Source: Streptomyces typhae
GTDB taxonomy: Bacteria > Actinomycetota > Actinomycetes > Streptomycetales > Streptomycetaceae
Assembly (NCBI RefSeq): GCF_009755605.1
Contig: NZ_WPNZ01000012.1
Coordinates: forward strand, 62,001-126,000
DNA: 64,000 nt
Direction of reading: 5' to 3'
A model generated the notes under the pieces. It searched no databases and was not told the origin of the DNA. It saw only the letters and a list, made by a program, of their open reading frames with translations. How positions within the stretch are numbered: the first letter of the stretch is position 1; each line of letters opens with the position of its first letter. The position numbers were made by a program, and so were the translations under genes. Of the stretch, positions 58,397-64,000 are shown piece by piece.

Positions 58397-58780
58397 ATGT
58401 CACTGGCGACTAGTGAAGACGTAGTGTCTCGTCTCGGCAGACCCTTCGCCGATGAAGCAGAGGCCACACGAGCAGTCGCCTTGCTGGAAGACGCAAGCGC
58501 TCTCGTGTGCGACTACTGCGGGACAGACTTCCGACAGCCTGAATGGGCGGCTGTGCCAGGAGCCGTGAAGGCCGCTGTCTGCTCCGAGGTAATCCGCTGG
58601 CTCTCCGTCTCCCCGGGCACCGTCATGGAGAAAACCGGCGACCTCCAGGTCCAGTACGCGCAGTCGGCGTACGACTCTGGTCTTTCTCGGGCCGCTAAGT
58701 CGATGCTGTCGAAGTACCGGAAGCGCCTGTCCACGATCTCCCTGTCCATTCCCAAGGGGGATCAGGATGGCGCTGTTTAG
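58397..58780 (+). CDS. Head-tail connector (adaptor, gp6/gp15-like)
   Basis: ATG at 58397. The 127-residue helical protein has EDVVSRLGRPFADEAEATRA, VALLEDASALVCDYCG, and PGAVKAAVCSEVIRW. It matches the helical adaptors that bind under the portal. Its 3' end overlaps the next gene by 14 bp. Confidence 0.8.
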   Translation: MSLATSEDVVSRLGRPFADEAEATRAVALLEDASALVCDYCGTDFRQPEWAAVPGAVKAAVCSEVIRWLSVSPGTVMEKTGDLQVQYAQSAYDSGLSRAAKSMLSKYRKRLSTISLSIPKGDQDGAV

Positions 58781-59096
58781 CGACTACATCGAGATTCGTC
58801 GCAGCCCGTTGATAGCGGATGCCTACGGTCATCACCGCGACTGGGACACTTATACCGTTGTCTGGTCCGGGTTGGGCGCCGGCGTCCCCTATCTCAGGTC
58901 CCACAAGGCGGAAACGCCCGTTCGAGAGACCACCACTAACAAGGCAACCATCTACCTTCCCGGCAACATTGCCGTGGACTCATCCGACCAGGTTGCGTTT
59001 CAAGACAAACTCTGGACACCCGAGGGTGAGCCCTGGAAATGGAAATTGGGCTCCCGGCAGTACACGATGATCCACGTCCGAGGAGTGACGAAGTGA
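58767..59096 (+). CDS. Head completion/stopper protein
   Basis: ATG at 58767 within the adaptor gene. The 109-residue beta-rich protein (YIEIRRSPLIADAYGHHRDW; DQVAFQDKLWTPEGEPWKW) fits an SPP1 gp16-like stopper. Stop overlaps the next start. Confidence 0.72.
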   Translation: MALFSDYIEIRRSPLIADAYGHHRDWDTYTVVWSGLGAGVPYLRSHKAETPVRETTTNKATIYLPGNIAVDSSDQVAFQDKLWTPEGEPWKWKLGSRQYTMIHVRGVTK

Positions 59097-59485
59097 TGGC
59101 TACTCCGAAGCGCGGAAAGCAGTACATCCGCTACGGGACCAAGGACTTCACCTTCGAGACCGACATGGGCTTCGAGAGCAAGGTGCTGCTCTCCAACTCG
59201 GTGCGGGCTCTCCTCGTCGCTCAGGTCTCCGAGATGGCTGGTGACATGGTCAAGGCCGCTCCCCGCGGCCCGCACGTCAAGACTGACGCGTACTCGATCA
59301 AGAAGAACATCCACCCCTATGTGGAACGAGTCGGGGATGAGTGGGTGGGCTACGTGGTCGTCGAGGAGAACGAGAAGGCCCGGCACGCGATGCTCCAGGA
59401 GCGCGGCTACCGCGACCCGGCCGGACGCCGTCACGCTGGGCGCCTCTACCTGCGGACGGCCCTGCAGAAGGGTCGAGCCGAGTGA
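59096..59485 (+). CDS. Minor tail component (HK97 gp10-like)
   Basis: 129 residues from the ATG at 59096 after AGGAG (a GTG at 59093 could also serve). TDAYSIKKNIHPYVERVG and EENEKARHAMLQERGYRDPA resemble HK97 gp10/neck-type proteins. Overlaps neighbours by 1 and 4 bp. Confidence 0.7.
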   Translation: MATPKRGKQYIRYGTKDFTFETDMGFESKVLLSNSVRALLVAQVSEMAGDMVKAAPRGPHVKTDAYSIKKNIHPYVERVGDEWVGYVVVEENEKARHAMLQERGYRDPAGRRHAGRLYLRTALQKGRAE

Positions 59486-59871
59486 GAGCCGACCCGATCC
59501 CCCTCCTGGTCGCCTACCTCAGGTCGATCCCCGAGATTCCGCAAAGTGCGGTCACCGGCACCCTCGTTGGCCGCAGCGTCGGAGAGACGACCGTCTACCT
59601 CATGCACTCCGGGGGCTACCGCAGCACACGGGACCGAGCCGATCGCATGTACGTGGTCTACGACGTGTACGGCGCGAGCCCGGCCGAGGCCGGCGACCTG
59701 GCCTACACCGTGCGCGAGTACCTGCTTGAGCAGCTCCCCGGGCAGAGCCTCGGCGGGCTCCTGGTGCTCGATGTCCGCGAGGAAGACGCACCCAAGTGGC
59801 ACCCCGACATGCAGTCACTTGAGGCCGCCTACACGGGCGAAGTCTCGGTGTACCTCGTGACCGACGACTGA
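59482..59871 (+). CDS. Tail terminator-like protein
   Basis: GTG at 59482, coupled to the preceding stop. 129 residues: PIPLLVAYLRSIPEIPQSAV, TVYLMHSGGYRSTRDRADRM, EEDAPKWHPDMQSLEAAYTG. This matches the small alpha/beta tail terminators (lambda gpU/SPP1 gp17 type) that cap the tube. Confidence 0.72.
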   Translation: MRADPIPLLVAYLRSIPEIPQSAVTGTLVGRSVGETTVYLMHSGGYRSTRDRADRMYVVYDVYGASPAEAGDLAYTVREYLLEQLPGQSLGGLLVLDVREEDAPKWHPDMQSLEAAYTGEVSVYLVTDD

Positions 59872-59896
59872 CGCGCCCCCAGTCCCCCACCCTGAC

Positions 59897-59918
59897 GGCC
59901 CCTTCGGGGCCTTTCTTT
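59897..59918 (+). terminator. Terminator before the tail tube gene
   Basis: GGCCCC TTC GGGGCC stem-loop with TTTCTTTAT tail, 20 bp before the tail tube start. Confidence 0.75.
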
Positions 59919-59938
59919 ATTTCCCCAGAGGAGCCCAC

Positions 59939-60541
59939 ATGGCCAACAACGACCCTTCGAAGATTCGATTCGCCCCCAAGGGAGCCGTCTACGTCACTCC
60001 GGCCGTGGGCGCCAAGCTGCCCACCACAGTCGGTGACGGCAAGACTCCCCCGGACGGCTACAAGTCCCTCGGCTACGTATCAGACGCGGGCGTCGTGATT
60101 ACCCCTACGGTGACTGCCGATCCTGTCAATGTCTGGCAGTCAGCCGTGCCAGTTCTGTTCAACGTCTCTGCCGCCACGTTCACCGTGCAGGCAACTTTTG
60201 CCGAGACCAATATCAACACAACCGAGCTCTTCTTCGGAGCCAACTGGGTGGCAGTCACACCCGAGGGCGGTGGTACCGCGAATACGTGGCGCCTGGACCT
60301 GTCCAGCACGCCCGCTCTGCAGGAGATATCCCTCGTGGTGGACTGGGGCCAGGGAGACACACTCAGCCGCGTGGTTATTCCGCGGTCTATGATCCAGGAG
60401 CGCGGCGCAATCACCCTCGTCCGGAACGCCAACCAGGAGTACCAGCTCACCATTGATGCGCTGGACAGTAACGGCGGTCTCGGCTACGTCCTGACGAATC
60501 AGAATATGACTACCTCCATACCGCCCGCGTCGGGCAGTTGA
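59939..60541 (+). CDS. Major tail tube protein
   Basis: ATG at 59939 after AGAGGAG. 200 residues, beta-rich: YVSDAGVVITPTVTADPVNV, TFTVQATFAETNINTTELFF, LDLSSTPALQEISLVVDWGQ. Consistent with phage tail tube monomers that polymerise along the tape measure. Flanked by terminators on both sides. Confidence 0.85.
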   Translation: MANNDPSKIRFAPKGAVYVTPAVGAKLPTTVGDGKTPPDGYKSLGYVSDAGVVITPTVTADPVNVWQSAVPVLFNVSAATFTVQATFAETNINTTELFFGANWVAVTPEGGGTANTWRLDLSSTPALQEISLVVDWGQGDTLSRVVIPRSMIQERGAITLVRNANQEYQLTIDALDSNGGLGYVLTNQNMTTSIPPASGS

Positions 60542-60590
60542 TTCCTTCTCCTGCCGGGAAAGACTTGCCCCCGGCCTCCTTCACCTGACC

Positions 60591-60616
60591 AGGGCCTCAT
60601 AGCGAGGCCCTTTTTG
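60591..60616 (+). terminator. Terminator after the tail tube gene
   Basis: AGGGCCTC/GAGGCCCT stem with a 5-nt loop then TTTTTG. Typical rho-independent terminator; it should limit the high-level tube transcript. Confidence 0.8.
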
Positions 60617-60641
60617 CTGCCCTCATCCCCTTGGAGTCCCC

Positions 60642-60980
60642 ATGCCTGCTTCTGCCAAGAAGACCACTGCCCGCAAGCCTGCTGCGCCGGCCGATGAGGT
60701 CGTAGTCGTCGAATCCGAGTTGCCCGACGCTGATGCCGAACTCGACGCCGCTCAGGCTGAGGTCACAGGCGCAGCGGTAACTGTGCACCACAACGGCACG
60801 ACGTATCACCTGCCGTCTCCGCTCGATTACCCGGTGGACGTGGTTTTCGCGGAGAGCGATTTCGAAGCCGTCCGAATCGTTCTGGGTGAGGATCAGTGGC
60901 AGGAGTACCGGAAGGCTAAGCCGACGATCCGTGACTTCCAGGAGTTCAACGAGAAGATCAACGAGGCAACGGGAAACTAA
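60642..60980 (+). CDS. Tail assembly chaperone, first ORF (gpG-like)
   Basis: ATG at 60642, 112 residues. A Lys/Ala N-terminus (PASAKKTTARKPAAPADEVV) precedes a compact domain (YPVDVVFAESDFEAVRIVLG; QWQEYRKAKPTIRDFQEFNE). It ends ATGN-TAA right after a GGGAAAC slip site. Position before the tape measure and this signal identify the gpG-type chaperone that coats the tape measure. Confidence 0.85.
   Translation: MPASAKKTTARKPAAPADEVVVVESELPDADAELDAAQAEVTGAAVTVHHNGTTYHLPSPLDYPVDVVFAESDFEAVRIVLGEDQWQEYRKAKPTIRDFQEFNEKINEATGN
60971..60977 (+). promoter_or_regulatory. -1 ribosomal frameshift site GGGAAAC
   Basis: G GGA AAC in the zero frame, 3 codons' length before TAA. A -1 slip reads GGG AAA CTA ACG and joins the second frame, open from 60935 to 61393. 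The lambda G/GT signal is also of the G-GGA-AAx type. The fused protein would be about 250 residues (60642-61393). Confidence 0.88.
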
Positions 60981-60997
60981 CGCGAGCTGTCTACGTC

Positions 60998-61393
60998 GTG
61001 AGGAAGTTCCCCTCTGAGTTGGAGGCGGATCTGCTCCAGTTCTTTGGGATCGACTTTCTTGACTTGTGGCGTGGACAGCTCTCGCTGCGTCGAATCAATG
61101 TCCTGATCGAATCACTGCTCAACCAGCCGGGTCGCTCAACCCTGGCTGCCGCCATTGACGAGAGTGCCGAATGGTCTGAGAGCGACTACATACTTGCGCG
61201 GATCTCCGATGCAGTCGAACTCTCCAACTGGATGTATTACCAGGCCAATTCGGGCGAGGGCTCGGAAGAAATCGATGCTCCCGCTCCTCTTCCTCGTCCA
61301 GGGCGAGCCCACGAAGCCCTTGCGACCGAGCCGGCGTCGTATGCCTCAACAGATGAGGTGGTGGATTTCTTCAATCGCATGAACAACATCTAA
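60998..61393 (+). CDS. Tail assembly chaperone, frameshifted part (gpT-like)
   Basis: Expected to be made mainly as a -1 frameshift extension of the first chaperone, reading GKLTRAVYVVRKFPSELEAD; a GTG at 60998 could also start it alone. Helical: QFFGIDFLDLWRGQLSLRRI, ESLLNQPGRSTLAAAIDESA, and ends VVDFFNRMNNI. The T-type domain is thought to bind tail tube subunits. Tape measure follows 12 bp later. Confidence 0.82.
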   Translation: MRKFPSELEADLLQFFGIDFLDLWRGQLSLRRINVLIESLLNQPGRSTLAAAIDESAEWSESDYILARISDAVELSNWMYYQANSGEGSEEIDAPAPLPRPGRAHEALATEPASYASTDEVVDFFNRMNNI

Positions 61394-61405
61394 GGGGGAG
61401 GGCCG

Positions 61406-64000
61406 ATGGCCGCTGCCGGAAGCATCAAGGTCGGTAACGCCTACATCCTGATAACCCCTGAGATGAACCAGGCTCAGCTCAAGGCTCAGCTTGAGATCGC
61501 TGAGAAGGAGATTGCTGCCTTCAGTGGGAGTCAGCAGAAGCTCGCTCAGCAGACGGCCAAGCTGCAAGAGAAGCTGCAAACGTATCTCACAGCCCGTTAT
61601 GGCGAGGAAGCCGCGAAGCGGCTGAAGCTGGAACAGGCAGCTGCGGCAAAGCGCGAGGAGTACGCCAAATCGGAGACCGCGGCGTACATGCGGGCCGTAT
61701 CGACGACCAGCGAGGCGTTCGCGAAGGCTGAGCAGGCGAAGACCGTGGCACGAGAGAAGGCCGCTCGGGCGCAGGAACGCATTGCGCTCAACGCGCGCAA
61801 CCTTGAGGTGTCGTACGGCAGGGAAACCGCTGCCTCGTACCTCAAGTCTGTTGAGGCTATGAAGGCTTCCGGCAAGACCATGTACTTGACCCGGATCAAT
61901 GAGGCCAAACAGTGGGCGGCGGCGAGCGCGGTCGAGGAGCGCAAGGTGGCTGCCGAAGCGCTCAAGCTGGACCAGGCTCGCAGGGCTCAGGTCAAGTCTC
62001 TGTCTGCTCTGGTCATCCGGCAAGCACAGCTTGAGGCCGCGGAGGCCGTGAAGGCGGCGCGTACGGCGCAGGCCGCCCATACGAGTGCGTACAACACCCG
62101 CAAGGCCGAAGTGCTGGCGACGATGAACGGCTTGAAGGCTCAGAGTATTGCGCAGACTCAGGCCGCCCTTGCTGCCGCGCAGGCCGCCAAGCGGTCTGCG
62201 CAGACGACCATCAAGGAAAACGGCCGGGCGATTCAGGCTCTCCAGGACAACGCCAAGAAGACGGAAAAGAGCTGGACCAGGTCTACGTACCGCATGGGCC
62301 AGAATCTCAATTCGTTCGGGGCGTCTGTCAGCGAATTTGGCCGGACGGTCAACCGCAGCATGGTGACACCGCTGCTCGCCGCGGCATCTGCGATGTCGTA
62401 CCTCGGCGTTAAGGCTGCTGACTCGATCATGCAGTCTCAGAGTGCGCTCGAAAAGATGGGTGTCACACCCAAGGATGCTTCCCGGCAGCTCAACACTCTC
62501 AAGGATTACGGCACTCAGACGCCGTACACAGTCGAGGATATGTTCCAGTACGGGACGCTGTACACTCGCGCCGCTCAGTCGCACGGTTTCAGCTCGAAGA
62601 AGGCCACAAAGCGCTCCACGGATCTGGTGATGTCGATTGGTGACCTCGCCGCCTATTCCGGTATTACCGACCCGGAGATGGTGAAGAGGGCCTATCAGGC
62701 TGTGGCCACTATCCAGGAAGCGGATCGGTCGAGCCTCCGGAATGTGAAGAGCCTCGCCCAGAACGCTGGCCTGACCATCCAGGAGCTTGCCTCCCTCCTG
62801 GGCTTCAAGGACCGCGAGTTCACGGCCGCTGAGGTGGCCAGGAACGAGCGGATGAAGAAGAGGAAGGGCGCCAACTGGAAGTCGCCCACCAAGTCCACTG
62901 CCGCGTCTCAGATGATGGCGTGGATGCAGGATGCCAAGAGTACCGGCGGCATTCCTGGCGAGAGCATCGTGGACGCCATCCTGTTCAAGGGAAGGCAGAT
63001 CGGCACCGGGACGGACGACGCCCCCGCCAAGCGCCTCGGCACAGCAACTATTTCCGCGCGCTTGGCGAACATGTTTGAGCAGACCAAGTATGGCCTCAGT
63101 GACATGTTCATTCAGCAGGACCGCAAGACCGGCGAGTACCGGTACGCCCGCGCCGGCGCAGCCCTCATGGGCACGCGTACCCCGATCTACAAAAAGGATA
63201 AGGGCGGAGACTACAAGCTCGACAAGGACGGCAACCGGATCGTTGACCACTACGAATACAAGGGTGGTCTACTCAACACTCTGTCCGACATCGGCAGCGG
63301 CCTCAAGGGGCCAAGCAGCAAGGTCATAGCCGAGCTTTTCGAGAACCTGACCACGCTCGGCGGCTGGGTCAAGGGCGCCGTCAAGGTCCTGAAGGAGCAC
63401 CCGGGCATCACCGACGCCGTGGTCGAGGTGAGTAAGTGGGCGGCACTCGTGGGCGTTGCGAGCATCGCCATGGGAGCCCTGATCAAGACCCTCGGCCTGC
63501 TGACCAAGGTTTTCGCCCCCGTGGTGGGCCTGGGCAAGGGCTTGTTCAAGGCCGGTAGGGGCGCATCCAAGATCATCGGGCAGGCGACGGGTTTCGGTAC
63601 CCGCACGGACGCCGACAGGGAAGCCAGGAGCATCCGCGAGGACGCTCAGCGGCGAGCCCGCGAAATCCGCCAGGAGGCCCGGCGCCGGTCAGACCCCCGT
63701 GAACGCGCCGAAGGTAGACGCCAGGCCCGGGAGGTGGTGGCCGAGGGCAGGCGCCAGGCCCGGGAGGTGCGTGAGCAGGGCCAGGCGGACACGTCGTTCC
63801 GGGAGCGCTACCAGCAGCGCCGTACCAATGCCAACGGCGGTGACAGCCGTAGCGCAGGACGACGGGCCTGGGACGGCATCCGCGGCCAGAACTCGCAGGT
63901 CGAAGAGATCGAGGTCGACACCGACAAGGCGAAGCAGCGGATCAACGAGCTTGAGGCCGAGATTGACGGCCTGCGGGCCAAGATTCGCAACTTCAAGAAC
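61406..64000 (+). CDS. Tape measure protein (truncated by window)
   Basis: ATG at 61406 after GGGGGAG; open to the window edge (865 residues seen). Long Ala/Gln/Lys/Glu coiled coils run from about 20 to 290 (AQLKAQLEIAEKEIAAFSGS and similar). A globular or membrane-associating part follows (SMVTPLLAAASAMSYLGVKA). Then KWAALVGVASIAMGALIKTL and an Arg/Glu repeat-rich coil (RQAREVVAEGRRQAREVREQ). It sets tail length; the final size is unknown. Confidence 0.93.
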   Translation, partial: MAAAGSIKVGNAYILITPEMNQAQLKAQLEIAEKEIAAFSGSQQKLAQQTAKLQEKLQTYLTARYGEEAAKRLKLEQAAAAKREEYAKSETAAYMRAVSTTSEAFAKAEQAKTVAREKAARAQERIALNARNLEVSYGRETAASYLKSVEAMKASGKTMYLTRINEAKQWAAASAVEERKVAAEALKLDQARRAQVKSLSALVIRQAQLEAAEAVKAARTAQAAHTSAYNTRKAEVLATMNGLKAQSIAQTQAALAAAQAAKRSAQTTIKENGRAIQALQDNAKKTEKSWTRSTYRMGQNLNSFGASVSEFGRTVNRSMVTPLLAAASAMSYLGVKAADSIMQSQSALEKMGVTPKDASRQLNTLKDYGTQTPYTVEDMFQYGTLYTRAAQSHGFSSKKATKRSTDLVMSIGDLAAYSGITDPEMVKRAYQAVATIQEADRSSLRNVKSLAQNAGLTIQELASLLGFKDREFTAAEVARNERMKKRKGANWKSPTKSTAASQMMAWMQDAKSTGGIPGESIVDAILFKGRQIGTGTDDAPAKRLGTATISARLANMFEQTKYGLSDMFIQQDRKTGEYRYARAGAALMGTRTPIYKKDKGGDYKLDKDGNRIVDHYEYKGGLLNTLSDIGSGLKGPSSKVIAELFENLTTLGGWVKGAVKVLKEHPGITDAVVEVSKWAALVGVASIAMGALIKTLGLLTKVFAPVVGLGKGLFKAGRGASKIIGQATGFGTRTDADREARSIREDAQRRAREIRQEARRRSDPRERAEGRRQAREVVAEGRRQAREVREQGQADTSFRERYQQRRTNANGGDSRSAGRRAWDGIRGQNSQVEEIEVDTDKAKQRINELEAEIDGLRAKIRNFKN

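Larger units (their letters stand above)
38820..64000. mobile_element. Prophage, serine-integrase siphovirus-like (left part, incomplete)
   Basis: From attL to the window edge there is a phage genome: integrase on the plus strand, early/replication genes on the minus strand (51.8 to 40.7 kb), and late genes on the plus strand (52.2 kb onward: HNH, terminase, portal, scaffold, capsid, connectors, tail tube, chaperones, tape measure). GC content and codon use are lower than the host in the early block, and AT-rich promoters appear. A tape measure of at least 865 residues and tail-tube and terminator-like genes indicate a long non-contractile tail. Lysis, tail-fibre genes and attR lie outside. 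Confidence 0.93.

Overview
The window is high-GC actinobacterial DNA and is almost certainly a Streptomyces chromosome carrying an integrated tailed phage. The host half (1 to about 38.8 kb) has the Streptomyces gene order rbpA, fxsA, ppm1, then chitinase, DUF6230/DUF6114 genes, an AAA ATPase, a CNNM/CorC pair, hisG-hisE, an FMN-riboswitch riboflavin operon, a second chitinase, and a ROK regulator facing an MFS transporter. From memory, not from a search, this matches the SCO1421-SCO1447 neighbourhood of S. coelicolor.

Host region. The window opens with the tail of the RNA polymerase-binding protein gene rbpA. Next come a membrane protein (fxsA), a polyprenol-phosphate mannosyltransferase (ppm1), a YtcJ-type amidohydrolase, an Lrp/AsnC regulator, a phosphotransferase-like protein, an acyl-CoA dehydrogenase and a repeat-rich protein of unknown role. 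Two secreted GH18 chitinases (11.1 and 32.3 kb) share nearly the same promoter-operator, so they are probably co-regulated by chitin or GlcNAc signals. Between them lie envelope proteins, a secreted M1 metallopeptidase, a Tat-exported C39-type cysteine peptidase, a CbxX/EccA-like AAA ATPase, two CNNM-CBS membrane proteins, histidine genes, and ribD-ribE-ribM-ribBA-ribH under an FMN riboswitch.

Prophage (about 38.8 kb to the right edge and beyond). A uracil/xanthine permease gene is cut after about 52 native codons, directly next to a large serine integrase gene. This is attL, so the insertion disrupts the permease. After the integrase, an early/replication block runs leftward (51.8 to 40.7 kb) as tightly overlapping genes: HTH protein, Cas4-like nuclease, DnaB-like helicase, endonuclease VII, primase in two frames, DUF3310 protein, phosphoesterase, sigma-like protein, family A DNA polymerase and many tiny genes. 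The late block runs rightward: HNH endonuclease, two tRNA-like genes, terminase, portal, scaffold, capsid, connectors, tail tube, tail-assembly chaperones with a GGGAAAC slip site, and a tape measure protein cut by the window edge.

Most unusual points. The large terminase gene is interrupted inside its Walker B codons by exactly 50 nt that contain a perfect 12-bp hairpin and are flanked by synonymous Phe codons, a layout like the translational bypass gap of T4 gene 60. The primase is split between two frames. A 14-bp asymmetric motif recurs at early promoters. The helicase gene has an ideal Shine-Dalgarno in front of an in-frame AUA codon. The integrase has an extra Cys4 module. Several proteins and spacers carry tandem repeats.
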